64,000 nt of DNA. It comes from Drosophila miranda (taxonomy: Eukaryota > Arthropoda > Insecta > Diptera > Drosophilidae). The translations under genes were made by a program, and so were the position numbers. Location of the stretch: the NCBI RefSeq assembly GCF_003369915.1, contig NC_046676.1:24056001-24120000 (forward strand). The letters run 5' to 3'. The notes below the pieces were generated by a model. The model worked only from the letters and a program-made list of their open reading frames with translations. It ran no database searches and was not told the DNA's origin. This document shows positions 10,821 to 26,500 of this stretch, piece by piece. Every line of letters begins with the position of its first letter. Position 1 is the first letter of the stretch.

Positions 10821-12010
10821 ACCGAAATATACGGTCTCATTTTCAAAATATACCGTACATATACTGACGAATTCAAGTTGTGTTATACATATTCCTCGTT
10901 TTTGATATTCCGTCGAATATTACTAGCTATATAGTACATTTAGCCATGCCCACTCAATTTTGTACGATTGATGAATCAATTCTATACGTGATTGGTCTAT
11001 TCGAAATACTTGCATTTATTGGATTTTTATATAACATTGAAAATTAAATTAATAGATGACAAAAATACCATTTAGCACTAAAAAACACCACATGGGAGCG
11101 CGGCGAAAACCAGTTTCTACAGTATGACCCTCAGAACAGCACCGAAATATACGGTCTCATTTTCAAAATATACCGTACATATACTGACAAAGTCAAGTTG
11201 TGTTATACATATTCCTCGTTTTTGATATTCCGTCGAATATTACTAGCTATATAGAACATTTAGCCATGCCCACTCAATTTTGTACGATTGATGAATCAAT
11301 TCTATACGTGATTGGTCTATTCGAAATACTTGCATTTATTGGATTTTTATATAACATTGAAAATTAAATTAATAGATGACAAAAATACCATTTAGCACTA
11401 AAAAACACCACATGGGAGCGCGGCGAAAACCAGTTTCTACAGTATGACCCTCAGAACAGCACCGAAATATACGGTCTCATTTTCAAAATATACCGTACAT
11501 ATACTGACAAAGTCAAGTTGTGTTATACATATTCCTCGTTTTTGATATTCCGTCGAATATTACTAGCTATGTAGTACATTTAGCCATGCCCACATAATTT
11601 CATACGATTGATGAATCAATTCTATACATGATTGCTTTATTCGAAATACTTGCATTTATTGGATTTCTATATAACATTGAAAATTAAATTAATAGATTGA
11701 TGAAATTGACAAAAATACCATGGGAGCGCGGCGAAAACCAGTATTTCCACAGTATGACCCTCAGAACAGCACCAAAATATACCGTCTCATTTTAAAAATA
11801 TACCGTAAATATACTGACGAATTCAAGTTATATTTTACATCTTCCTCGTTTTTTATCATCCGTCGAATATTACCAGCTATATAGATAATTTAGCCATGCC
11901 CACGTAACTGGCGTATTCTTAATACTTGTTTTTATTGGATTTCTATATACCGTTTAAAATGAAATTGACCATTATATACCGATATACAGTCGGTTCAATT
12001 TTGACCTGAA
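10821..12010. repeat. ~320-bp tandem repeat carrying Motif 6 elements (3 full + 1 diverged copy)
   Basis: The segment starting ACCGAAATATACGGTCTCAT recurs at 10821, 11141 and 11461 (period 320) and in a diverged, deleted form at 11771. The first three copies differ by only a few bases over most of their length. Each copy has two or three AAATATACCG-like elements (GGTATATTT on the other strand, Ohler Motif 6), an AT-rich body with TCGAATATTACTAGCTATATAG and TAGCCATGCCCAC, and a tail CATGGGAGCGCGGCGAAAAC. No ORF and no terminal inverted repeats were seen. The array fills the gap between the divergently transcribed mfl and Rho1. The reverse complement of the core recurs upstream of spin. Confidence 0.88.
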
Positions 12011-12045
12011 AAAATACCGAAAAGTTTTCAAAAATACCAAAAGCA

Positions 12046-12053
12046 TATCGATA
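12046..12053 (+). promoter_or_regulatory. DRE (TATCGATA) upstream of Rho1
   Basis: A perfect TATCGATA at the edge of the repeat array, about 190 bp before the likely Rho1 leader exon. DREF-bound DREs are typical of Drosophila housekeeping promoters. Its link to Rho1 rather than mfl is inferred from distance. Confidence 0.55.
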
Positions 12054-12919
12054 TAAATATTCAGAAAAGTCAGACAGGGATGCAATTGTCACAGAGCCAC
12101 CTGGCGAACATCATTGGCGATACTATCGCATAAATGCGACTCTGTGGTTGAAGGCGTTGGTTTGTCATCGGGGTTCATCGCGTTCATTGTCATTTTTCAT
12201 GAGAAAAAAATCGTCGAGTTCAATTCGAAATTTTATAATTTAATACGAAACTATAAGGGCTAGACGCATAAGAATCAACCAGTTTGTGCCATTTTGTAAG
12301 CAAATTAAGTGTCGAATTCGTACTGAGTGTTGTAAAAATCATCATAAATTGTAAGTGAGAAAAGTTGAAAGAGCAGTGAAAAAATTCCACAGAGGCACAC
12401 ACACGCACACAGAAGCAGCTAGCGCAAAGGCAGAGACACACACAGCCAACAGCAATGCGAGTGGATGATGAGATGTTTTTGGAATAAAAGCAAAAGCAGC
12501 GGGCACGGGACGAGGAGTTTCTTTCAGTGGATTGGAGAAGGGAACGGGGCTGACGGGCACGGGCGGGCCCAAGCCCTATGACGCGACTACTTAGGACAAA
12601 ACTCGAAAGTAATATGCACCAGGAGTATGGAACTCGATTAAAGCCAAACAATTATGAACTGAATCAAAATTTTCAACGCGGACATTGGTCAAAAAGAAAA
12701 GAACCCCCACTTTTGACTATTAGATCGTTGTTCCGTTCAGTCAAGAGCATGACTAAGTGTGTGTGTGAGAGAGACAGGGCGAAAGAGAGCGAGCGAACGT
12801 GTGTGTACTGTTGCGGTGTGTTGGAGTGCTGCTGGTGTGAGTGCCGTGCCGTCTGTGCGCCTGTGTGTGTCTTTTTCATTTTGATAATTTTGAACAGCTC
12901 GCGCAGTTTTCGCGAATAA

Positions 12920-14852
<1,933 letters not shown>

Positions 14853-16580
14853 AAGAGCAACTAACAAATGAAAATCTTTAACCATAATACAACAAAAACA
14901 GCAACAACAACACACATAAACACCACACCCTCTTTCACCACACACCCACACACACAACACACACCTTTTAAAAAAAGAAAAAACGACAGCAACAAACAAC
15001 AACAAAAACAACATCGGTTGGAGGATGGATCATCAGGAGAACGCCAGCAACTAACGCAGCAAATCGTAGTGAACCCGGGGTAGAGTGTGTCCCATGCGGA
15101 TTTGATTTTATATACAGTTTAGTGTAGTTATAAACCGAAGTAAATCCACAGTAATAACGATGGCATTATTAATTGTATATCCCAAGGGCAGCAGACCGAC
15201 CAATCCAGTCGAGCGGCTACAATCCAGAAATATATATCGATATATGTATACATATTCAAGTTGCATCCGTTTCTGTTCACCCCCTATCCTGCCCTGTTCT
15301 TTGATGCTTTTTGTGACCTTGTTGCCTTGAGTGCAGACCCGCCTGCTTGTGCGAGGGTGTGGCAAGTTGAATCAGTTGGAAATGTCCTGTCAGACGCGAT
15401 AATATGATCTATTATGTTCCCTTTTCACAAAAACTACTTTATCAAGTGACACAGAAACCGCCAATAAACGATGAAAGCGTAACTACACTACAAGCAAACA
15501 CACACAGAAAAGATACAAGATACTTTCAACACAAACGATTAATGTTTATTATTTGACTAAAACGTAAGCCACAAATGAGATGCATTCAGTTTTCGGGAGT
15601 GGGTTGAGTCCCAGGAATATGGAATCAGAGCGAAAAGTTTTTAATATTTGTATTTTGCATTAAAACAAATTGAAAAAAATATAAACAAAAAAAACGATGC
15701 AACAAGCTACCAAACTAAATGTATGAGGAGGATTTTATAATTTTATAAAATGCCAGTACCACATATATATATATATATATTAATATATATACATACATCT
15801 AAATATACAGTGCATATATGTGTGTATGTCTCTTTTTGTATTTTGTACCGTCAATCGTGTAATTTCTCACACAGAAAATGTTTAAACAAAAGAACACTCA
15901 AGGGAAAAGTGCCGTTTTCTACAGCAACAACAGAAAAAAGCAACCGCAAAGGAATAAATCTGAATATTTTCTATATAAGTGTAACTACGCTACTATTTTC
16001 TACAGTTACTATTACACAATTTACTAAATTTATAAATAAAGAAAACAAAAATAAATACAAAGAAACAAAAAAAAAACTAAGATCGAAAACCAGAGTCGAA
16101 AGTAAATTTGTGCATTCAAAGTTTTGCTTCCTATACAATAAAAAAACACACATTTACCAGATTACCAAAATTAGATTTATATAAATTCCATATATGAACA
16201 TTTAAAACGAAATGATAACTAAAACCAAACAAGCATATTATTTATACATTTTTTTTCAAATTGACCAGAGATTACGAAAATCGAATCCGACGTTTGGTGT
16301 CTTTTGTTGTTAATTTAAAGAGCAAAAATATGAAAAAAAAAATTATGTGAAACGTGTCAGAGGAAAGAGAAAATGAGGATTATTAAAATAATAAAGAATT
16401 TTTCGAGAGTCTATTGTGCATTTTGCATAATATTCCTTACAACAAATTAGAAAAATAATGAAAATCATAAAAAAAAATTTGAAGAAAACAAAATGGAAAT
16501 GAATAATTAAAGGTAAAAATATTTTACTAATATACATACATATATTACATATATAAAAAATAAATAAAAAATGAAAAACG
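14853..16580 (+). other. Probable Rho1 3' untranslated region
   Basis: AT-rich, CA-repeat and poly-A-rich sequence with no coding frame. It has several AATAAA signals (for example near 15463, 16037 and 16560), so alternative 3' ends are likely. A (TA)n tract lies near 15764-15790. Confidence 0.5.
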
Positions 16581-18656
16581 ATACAAAAATCAAATCATAT
16601 TTTGAGTTTTATTGAAGATCGCTCAGGTGGTACGTATAGACGGCCTCCAGCTAAACTTGCAATTATGGATTAAATGAGAATGTTCGAATTCTCCAAAACT
16701 CTTTTGGTTGGGAATGTAAATTTCGTGAAATTCCAGTGAAAGTCGTACTTTTAACGGGGGGTTCCAAAAATCTTTATTTCTTTTTGTTCATATTTTATTT
16801 TTCCATTGTGCATTAGTATTCCATTTTTGTTTACATTTTAAATGTATATAACATTATGAATAAAAATGGGGTTTTGGTTTCTCATTTGTTTGGGCATTAC
16901 AATCCAAAATTACTCGCAACGCTCCTGGAATATGTCGGCCGTTTTCGAAACGACCAGAGCTACGACAGAACGATGGTGTTACATACAAACTCGTATGTAG
17001 GTATAGTTTCTAGGATGTTGGGGGAAAGCGTACAAGGCTGGCTTTTTCTTTAGATTAACCCGCATTCCATGACGCGCTTATCGCTTGTGAAGTTGGCTAT
17101 TGTTGTGTTTTGTTTTTTTTTTTTTGTTGTTGGCGGGTTTACACAAATTAGTCATCGAATCGTTTCATGAGGGGATTTGTAATAACAATATATATGTAGT
17201 TATGGAGTAGTTCCAACGTTCAACTGCTTAAGTGGGTTTCATAACAAATGTTGGAGTAATTAAAGCCGTTTAAAACTGTTGTTTGTGTAGTGTAGTGTTT
17301 TCTGTAGTAGTGATGATAGTTAATAATATTAACATGTATGAGAGGAACTCATGGTGAACGCTTAGAGAACGTGATGTGTTGCGTAGAGGAGTTGTTTTGT
17401 GTGTAAAAAGTAATTAACAAATGTGTTAAACTAATAATAAATAAACTTAGAAGTAAACACGTGTCCTTAACAATAAACATATAAACAATAAACATTTCTC
17501 AAACTTAAACAACAAATGCAATCGGCTGTCTTGGGCTTAAATTACATACATACATTATCTCTCTGTATATTTAGGTGTATATCATATATGTATATATATA
17601 TATATATATATATCATTATCAATTTGGATTGGATTTGGATTTCAACAAAGCTCCAGGTCAAACACACATTCTGAAATGTTCCCGCGTTTTACATTCTTAT
17701 ATCGTAGATCGATCGATTTATATATATATATATATCTGTATATATGAATTAGTATACATTAAATTCAACATTTATTCGATTAGTTAAATGTGTGCTTGTG
17801 TGTGTCGCGTGTCCTGCTGGGGTAATACATGCATTACATAAGTTCAAAAATCCACCATCAATACTTTCTCTGCCAATATCCATCCACTTCCCTGACAGTA
17901 ACGCTTGGCATTCACACTCACTTGTGTTGTGCTTTGTGTGTCCTTTGCTAGGATGCAGATCTCTCAGGTGTGTCACGATTTGTTATAAGATTATTGATTT
18001 TGGTTTTGGTTTCGCGTTGCTCTGCTTCGGCCGGTCTCAGCCTCAGATTGAAGCTTCAGATTGCTTCAGCTTGAATTTAAATGCATGTCTACTTTTTGCT
18101 GCTTTTGCCAATTGCCAGCCAATCTGTCACGCCTGCTTCTATTCTACCTCACCTCGCCTTAGGAATCAACGTTATTTGTTTTATTTTGACTACATAAAAC
18201 ATATGTACGTGCATTGTTAATATGTATCATTTTGGATCGGTGCTTAAAAATATTGATATATTCTATCGTCTACCTCCGCTCGCTGCGCCTATCTTTGCTT
18301 GTCTGGCCAACAACAAATACGTTAAATAGTTTGTAACAAATAATAAATAAACGACTGACCGACCATCCCTCTTCCTCTCCACGGTGGCCATAACAATAAT
18401 TATGTAGTTTCTTCTATCTCTCGATTGGTAAATTCTTGTGGTTTTGCCTCTGCCTTTGGAAACTTCGATCAATTACAAATAATCGTAGATATATATAGGA
18501 TCCTCGGATTGGTTGTGCTATATACAATCCGTGTATATAGCGACACATAGAAAGAAAAGGTTACTCGCATTGGTTAATATTGCACTGATTCAAAGAAATT
18601 GTTAACGCGCGCGCACTCTTCTGGCTCCAGCTCCAGCTAAAGCTTTATCCCCCAGT
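16581..18656. other. Convergent intergenic region between Rho1 and Ric; probable Ric 3' UTR at its right side
   Basis: No gene-like ORF. TA microsatellites lie near 17582-17612 and 17720-17740. The right part, next to the Ric stop codon, is likely the Ric 3' UTR on the minus strand; no single poly(A) site could be picked. Open frames such as 17792-18220 show no splice support or familiar motif. Confidence 0.45.
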
Positions 18657-19745
18657 CTAGTTCAAGTTGCGTCGACGACGGAATACCAAGGCGAATATGG
18701 AGCGTATGCGCCACCAGCGGCTGCGGTGGCGCGTGTGGATTTTCTCCGAGCTGCTGTCGGTGCCCTTCTGCTGCTCCTTGCGACGGATCTCTCGGACGAG
18801 TGTGTAGAACGCCTCGTCGATGTAGTGGCGTAGTGCCGCGGACGTCTCAAAGAACGGACAGCCAAACTGATTCGCCAGATTTTTGCCCTCCTCGGTGGTG
18901 ACGCGACGCTGAGATTCCAGATCCACCTTGTTGGCAATCAGCACCAGCGGTATCTCTTCGGACAAACGCACCCGGGTAATCAGTTTGCGGTACTCCGATG
19001 CCTCCTGGAAGCTGTGGCGGTCGGTGACTGAGTAGCAGATGATGAAACCTTCCCCACAGCGCATGTATTGGTCCCGCATGGCCGTGAACTCGACCTGGCC
19101 GGCAGTATCGAGTATATCGAGCAGGGCGGCCTCGTTGTCGATGACCGCCTGTTGCTGGTACGAGTCCTCTGCGGCAACGAGTCGGCAGCATTTAAGGATT
19201 AGTCAAACGAGTTCAAGTCTATCGGGATGCTGCAGCACACTCACCAATGGTCGGGTCGTGGTAGTCCAAGAAGCTGTGGCTCACGAACTGCAGGGTAACA
19301 GCTGATGTTCGAGTGCGCAGGGTTCAGCCGAACGCCCGAACGAAGGCGCCGAGACAGACGGATTGGGGGTGGTCGGGGCGATGGTGCGTGTGGCGTGTGG
19401 AGGGTGGGCAGTGATGGGGGACGGACAAAACAAAGCGTAAAAGAAATTGAGATAATTTATTGATTTTTCGCAACCACAATCAAAATGCGCAGTGATAACT
19501 TTGCAGAGCCTGGTAGCCAACTTACCCGACTTTCCGACACCGCCATCCCCAAGGATGACTATCTTGTACACCCGGAGGCCACCTCGCATGTTCTGGGGCG
19601 GTGCTGGGGCTTGTTTTACGCTGCCATTGTCCATGCGATTGTTGGCTGCTATGTGCATGGAGTCCGTGTCGCCCCCACTGGTGCAGGACTTTAGTTTGCT
19701 CGACCTTTTCAAAGCTGAACAGCCAATGGACATGTCGCCGGCCAT
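18657..19745 (-). CDS. Ric: Ric, RIT-type Ras GTPase that binds calmodulin
   Basis: Three exons on the minus strand, 19745-19526, 19301-19245 and 19168-18657, total 262 residues. A roughly 60-residue Ser/Gly-rich N-terminal extension precedes the P-loop GDGGVGKS, followed by effector HDPTIEDSY, switch [13 protein letters not shown] and ETSA. The effector sequence HDPTIED is the mark of the RIT/RIN/Ric subfamily. There is no CAAX box; the tail is a basic/hydrophobic segment ([21 protein letters not shown]) that serves as membrane anchor and calmodulin-binding region in this family. It signals in MAPK/Akt stress pathways. The gene is convergent with Rho1 and divergent from Asph. Confidence 0.95.
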
Positions 19746-19894
19746 TACTTTTACTCCCTACCCCTGGGGGCCCTTGATCTTATACGTTTTTCAACAACAC
19801 GGCCCGCCACAACCCAGTTAGAACTCACTAAAACCAATTTCTGTATTTATTTTCTTGTTTTTTTTTTTGGGGCTCGGGTTCAGTGTGATTTATC

Positions 19895-19945
19895 CATAAA
19901 ATATACCGTCAGTCCGAAGAAATATACCGAAATATACCCAAAATG
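19895..19945. promoter_or_regulatory. Cluster of Motif 6-like elements upstream of Ric
   Basis: Three AATATACCG/AATATACCC elements in about 45 bp, about 150 bp upstream of the Ric start codon on the minus strand, where they read as GGTATATTT (Ohler Motif 6). These are the same core elements as in the two repeat arrays, but here unamplified. Confidence 0.5.
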
Positions 19946-20523
19946 CCGATGAAAAATTCGAGCTAACCCATTCAACCCCCTCTGTTTAAGCCGGTGAACA
20001 ACTGCTGTTTGTTGTGTATGCAGTCACATTTCTTTATTTGTTGAACACAGTGGAATAATAATGATATTTATGGGCAAATCAATGAATATTACACTTGCTT
20101 GGTGTTTGCTACTGGGGTTTCTTAAGCCGCTAGCCTGGCCGTATTTGAATAATTGTTTACCGCCTCCAACACAGAGCTGCCACCCAGTTCGACTGTGCTC
20201 GGGACTTGAAGGACCAAAACAATAAGTTGGCTCAAATGTACTTTTTAACCACCAAGTTTAGTTTAAATTGCAATTTACTATTGCAATATATATTTTCCCA
20301 TCCACAGGACGTCTGGCAACGTCGAAACGCAACGGCGCACATTTTATAAATAATTTCCAACGACGACGAGCTGCTCGCATTTCGTTACGTACAGCGATCG
20401 TGTTCGGGAACGCTGCCAGCCCGGTCTTTGTGGCCGCCGACGACACCTATAGACATCTGGACACAAAACAACATACGTTTCCCCCCCATCATATTGGCAT
20501 AAATTTAGTGTCAGGCCAGGAAA
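19946..20523 (+). other. Ric-Asph intergenic region and Asph 5' leader
   Basis: Divergent intergenic segment with no ORF joined to either gene by a splice signal. The Asph promoter should lie here; I could not choose a TSS. Confidence 0.4.
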
Positions 20524-23500
20524 ATGTCGGGGGATGTGCAGCCGCGAAAGCGCAAGGATAAGCGCAGAAAACGCGGTAAGTTCTCCATCACTCCTTTCCC
20601 TGTCATCAGTGACGAACGGTGAAATGCAGTGACCGTTAGATTGTGTAAAATTCCCTGCGGCCGCCGCTAAGAGCGTAGCAAGCAGTTCATTTCTTTTATT
20701 AGCAAAATAATATTGTCGAGTGCCTTTAAAAATAACTTTGCCCTATTATATAAAATTATACATCTCGCCTGTTTCTGTCGCTATGCGTGTGCCGATCCAC
20801 TATAGAAAAATATGTATGTATGTATATGTATTGGACATATGCGGGGGTCTATGTGTGGCTTTTATGACTCGTAGAAAGAAAAAGGGCATTGAACATTTCG
20901 GGTTGGTTAGCTTAGATTTTAATTTGAAATTATTTGGGGAGACTGCTCTGTCTTTTATCTTGTATCTTTCACTCTGTCCGAGCTATCCCGGGTCTTATCT
21001 CACGGCTTATCTATAAAGACTAACAACTGGGGGAGGCTAAGAAATCACCTCGACCATAATTCATGATTCCAACGCTGTTAATGCGCTGCACAAAGACACG
21101 GAACGACACTTCCCGTTTCGTCTGTGGCCATTACACCCACAGAAGATTCTCTTTTTGGACAGGCAGTGCAACAAAAACACCGAAATTATATGTAAAGCAA
21201 TTTAATTTTATTTGGCCATCTGCCCAAGAGCATGACTGGCGGGTTCTTTGTTTATTATTGCACATATTTAGGCATAAACAAATCCCTCTCTTATCGCATT
21301 GTAATACCGGTGTCACACAAGTGGGGGAAATTCTGCGGGTACAATAATCCAGGATGGAAGCTGTTTTCGGGGTAGTACATTCTAAATGGCTTTGGCATTC
21401 ATTGTAACTAACTATTTGTGTTTAGATGATCGCAAATCTGACGGCGATGTGACTGTTCTGCGTCAGTCCAGCTTCCAAGGTAGCCAAAGCCCCTCCGTCC
21501 CATATCCCATATCCACATCCGTCGTCCTACCCTCTCCAACCCCCTAAATGGTTTTCTGTTACTAAATCAACCGCTTGTCTATCCCCACGCTGTCTGAAGG
21601 TGCATTTAATTAAACAATTTGTAATCACATGTGTTTATTATTCACTACCATGCAATCGCACACACGAACTCACAGATGACGACGAGTCTTCCCATGGCGT
21701 CCACATTACGAAGATGGGAAACGACGATGTACACTTGCACGTGCATCACGAGCACGACACCGGTGGCAATTGGTGTGCCAAGATCATATTCTTCTCTCTG
21801 ATGGCAGTTCTCTTGGGCCTCGTGGGCCTAATCATCTTGGAGAATCGTGGCCTTGAAGATAGTAAGTCCAGAAACCACTAAATGATACTTGTTTGGGTAA
21901 TGAAAATATATTTTAGTGGACACTCCGTTATCTGAGTCACGCTTCTCAAACTATTTTAATGGTTTGGTCGACGAGCATCGAAGGGAGCATGATGCCCATG
22001 ACGTAAACAAACCTTCTGGAGAGGCTTTGGATGAGCATGATGATCATGACGATCACGATGAAGAAGGTAGGCCGAACACACTAATGCATAACTCTCTTTT
22101 TAAAGCTTTTTCTCTTTTAGAAGAACCCCTTTCGGAGGAAATAGAAGAGGAAGAAGAGGATGATGATCATGACGATCACGAAGAAGAAGGTAGGCCAAGC
22201 ATTACATAATGCATAAATATATTTTTAAAGCTGTTTCTCTTTTAGAAGAACCTATTTCGGAGGAAATAGAAGAAGAAGACACAGAGCAAGAGCAAGAAGA
22301 AGATGAAGAAGAGGTGGAGCAGGAGGAGCAGGAGCAGGAAGAAGACGACGAAGAGGAGGATAACAATGCTGGCGAAAACATCACCGACGAAGATCCAGAA
22401 GATGACGATGAAGACGAAGACAATGTTGAAGAGGCCACTGTTGAGGCTACCACAGAGGCCACCGCAGAAGCCACCACTGAGTACGATGTAGAGGAACCCG
22501 AAGAAGACGAACCCGAGGACGATGCCGAAGATGAAGTGGCAGAATCGCAGGAGCCAGCTCCTTCTACAGCCAAATTGGATGAGGTAGAGTCTAAGTTTTG
22601 TTTAAATATTGAACACTTAGATAACTATCTGTCTGCCATCTTGCAGGAAGATGAGGAGGACAACGATGAGGCTGACGAGGAGGAGATCGAAGAGCCTGTT
22701 CAATCGAAAGCACAAAGGGTCCCTGCCACAACTAAATATGCCAAAGTTGATAAATATGATGAGGTGAAAGAAAGCAATTTCTTTGAAAATAAGTTTAATA
22801 TTCGATACACGATCTGCAGGACAAATACAATGATGACGACTTTGAGTCCCTCGATGAGGAACCCGAAGATCTGGTGCGGCGAGTGAGAAGACCCGACCTT
22901 GACGAAAGCGAGGAGCAGAAACAAGACGATGATGAGGAAGAACCGAAAGAGGGCTCTTCCTGGTTAGCATCGCGTAAGTTGAGTCCCTTTCTGAGGCGAT
23001 ACCTAGTGGAACAGTGAACGGATGTCCCTAAGGCCCTAGAACGTTAAGAACTGACAGACCATCTCTTGCTCCACCTTATTACAAACACGCACACACAAAC
23101 CACAGAAAAAATATTGTACAAGAAAGTGCAAAACAAATCTTGTTTGTTCTCTGATACTAAAACCTGAATCATTTTACAGTTGCCGTTAAATTTGGCGTTG
23201 GCGTTGCACTTGCCTTAGTTTCACGTCTTGTATTGATCAGGAAAAGTCCGAATACAAGTGAGTCTTCAATGCTTGACCTACTCCTCCATTGCTCTCTGCT
23301 CTGTGATCTGTGATCTCTGCCAAAGCACGCCAAAATCAATGTTACTGCATCTCTCTATCTGGCTGTCTGCTTGAGGACTGTATGTTCGGACAGTTTGTAA
23401 CCAAAGCGACGCTTTCCTTTCTAACCCACCAAAAGCCATTGGCAACAACACTCTCAATGTCTCCAATTCGATTTGTGACGTATTAACAGAACTAAAACAA

Positions 23501-26500
23501 AGTCTCGGCTCTCGATTTCTCTCTTTTCGATTTTCAAAATATACAAATTTCTTTTATTTTAAACGAAATACGTTGAGAAATCGGGGCCAGAGCTAACCTT
23601 TTGCACTTTCTTTATTATTTATGATTATGATTTTTTTTAATTTTGTAATTTTGTAATTTTGTAAATTTATTGTAGTTACAGCTTTGTTTAACTATTTCCA
23701 CCAATGTATGTATGTATGGAAATTGCTGTATGGCTTTGTTGTTGCCCGTCTAGTAATAGTTTAATCCGCATTATGTTGACCAAAAATATATCCCGTGATG
23801 AATGTGTAGCCGAAGACGAGCCGCCCCCACCGGAGGCGATCATGAGGCGCCGCCTGACGATTGCCACGGACGAGGATCAGATACCAGACGACCTGGAGGA
23901 AATTCCGCTGCTGGACGATGGTTGGAGAGCTCATTTATATCCCAATTCAGAACTTCGGATTATCGAAGATGCTTCGAAATCATTTCTAGCTGCAGCTGGA
24001 AGTGATCTTGAAGTCTTTAGTTAGGATCCAAAATGTATCCATTAATATTAATTTGTATAATATCACATTCCTTCACAAAAACAAGAATATTCCGAGGAGG
24101 AAATCGAAATCGAGGAGGAAATCGAAGTGGAGATCAGCGACATCGAAGAAGAGGATGCCGGTGATGGTGATGTGGCATTGTCGGCCAGCTATGTGCCCGA
24201 GACCTTTGAGCAGATGAGCTCTATGTACAAGTCATCGCCAGAACCATCAGATGAAACGAAGAACAAGGAGCCAGAGGAGACAAACGAACCAATAAAGCCT
24301 TCGGTCTTCAGTGATCTTTATGTGGAATACGAGGACGGGGCTATTGAGGATTACGAACACGATGGAGAGACAGACGAGGAGGACGAGATATCCGATGAGG
24401 AAGAGGACGAGATATCCGACGTGGATGATGCCGATCTAATGAGCAGACTGGAGGCCAAGTACGGCCGTCTGCCGGTTAAGGAGTACGAAAGCGATCCGGA
24501 CTCCGACGATCCAACCTGGACACGTAATTACTAAATGTACAATTCACACAGTATCGCCTCCGTCTCTCGATGTCCTCCACTGCATTGACTTATCCGACAT
24601 ACTCTCGTATTGTTTAAGACTCTAAAATAATCTCAGTCATGGCCATAAGCTACACTCTACTTTAAGACACACCATCTGATCCATAACCGATCGTAAGTGA
24701 AGAACTTCTCCTACTCCTACTATCAATAGAAACGCCTCACTAACACTTCATATGTATAAGGTGGAGCTCTGTCTAGGCCCTAACCGTTCAAAGAACTTTT
24801 CATTGCACTGTATAAACATCAAATCCAATCAATCTTTAACCCAACCAGAAATCAAACCCAAGGATCCTACCACAGATGCTCCGGCTTCGGTTCCGGTTCC
24901 GGCCGCAGATGATTCGTTTCAACAGGAGCTGCGTCAGGCCAATGCCGAAATGATCCGGGAGGTAGGTCACAGATTTGAAGACTTCGTGCCAAGGAATAAC
25001 CCAAGGAATCTCTCGATATATCTCTAGCTCAACAATCATTAAATCACACAAAACCAAACTCATTTCATAGCTTTAGTTTCATGTTTGCTTTGCTAGTCAC
25101 TAGATCTATAAACTGTTTAGCTTTATAAGATCCAAAACGTAAGATTTGGCTTGTTGGAAACCCTCTTGTCAAAGCTTTTCAATTGGGCGCAACCAATGGC
25201 GGCCTCCTCCAGCCAGACACACCCACTGGAGGGGGCCTCCTCGATGGGATGTCCCCCTGAAGTCCTCTGAAAATTGTGTTTCCTCTTCTAATGAGCTTCA
25301 TTATTTTTGTACTAATTGCATGTTCTGTAAACCCTATCTAACCCGTCTTTGTGTGCGTTTTGGCTGACGAACCGCGAACTAATCCCCGCCCAAAGAACTA
25401 TGCCCAAGCCCTGCGCTCGTTTAACACGCTCATCCAATACTATGCCGACGAGCCCTTGGCCCATCTGGCCCGTGCCCACTTTTTGGAGCGCCTGGCAGAG
25501 AGGGAGCGCAGCAACCAGCGACTGTTGGAGGCCATTGATTCCTACAAACGATATCTGGCCTTTGGCGAGCTGGTGGCCAGCGATGGAGAGTTTCATTCTG
25601 CTGGAGAACGCTGCATCGAGCATTTGCGATTCATGGGTGAGTTTTGGAGATGCTGTTCTTCTTGAAAAATCTTCTCATGATGTCTCTGCTCCAGGTTATC
25701 ATCACCAAACAGTGGCCATTCACGAGCTGCTCATCGAGCGTTTGCCTGCTGATCCGCGACTGCGCAATCAACTCTCTTTCACCCACCTAACGGCCAATAA
25801 GTAGGTGAGCTAAGGTTCAAGCCCAAATCCTATTGCGGCTCTAATCTGACAAGATTGCTTGCAGCATGCGCCAGGTGAAGCTTGTGGCAGCTGAAACCTT
25901 GAAGCTCTGGCCAGCAGATCCAGTGGCACAGCTCCACTTCGGCCTGGCCCTCAAGCAGCTCCATGGAGACTACGTTCAGGCGCTGTCCTACTTGCAGAAT
26001 GCCATAGAGTCAAAGGCAGATGGCACACAGGAGGCTTACTTCTACCTCGCCCTGGGAGAAACGCTCCAACGTTTGTCCAGACAGCCAGAGGCTGTGGAAG
26101 TGCACAGACAGGGCGTGGCTAGGGGATTCTTCGTCAGCGTCTATCAGAGATCGCTCTACAATGAGCCCAAGCTGAGAGCTCAACCCTTTTGGCAACCCTC
26201 GGAGACGGGCTACAACTCGCAGTTAAGGAAACTACAGCACAACTGGATAGCCATCCGTGAGGAGGCCTTGGCCCTCCTCAGCCATCGCGGCTACTTCGAA
26301 GATGAAACGGAGAATCTGCGCCACATGGGCATCTGGCAGCAGTTCGAGCTCTTCGCGAAGGGGCAGCTTATTAGGAAGAACTGCCAACGGGCTCCCATCA
26401 CCTGCAGTCTGCTGAAAGAGTTCCCCGAATCCAGCGGCTGTCGACGGGGACAGGTGAAGTTCAGTGTGATGCAGGCAGAGACGCATGTGTGGCCGCATTG

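Noticed and set aside
10821-12010. CRISPR-like or protein-coding repeat
   Set aside because: Eukaryotic AT-rich array with 320-bp period, no short spacers and no frame.
22202-22573. Minus-strand Ser-rich ORF opposite Asph
   Set aside because: Shadow of the Glu/Asp-rich exon; low complexity only.
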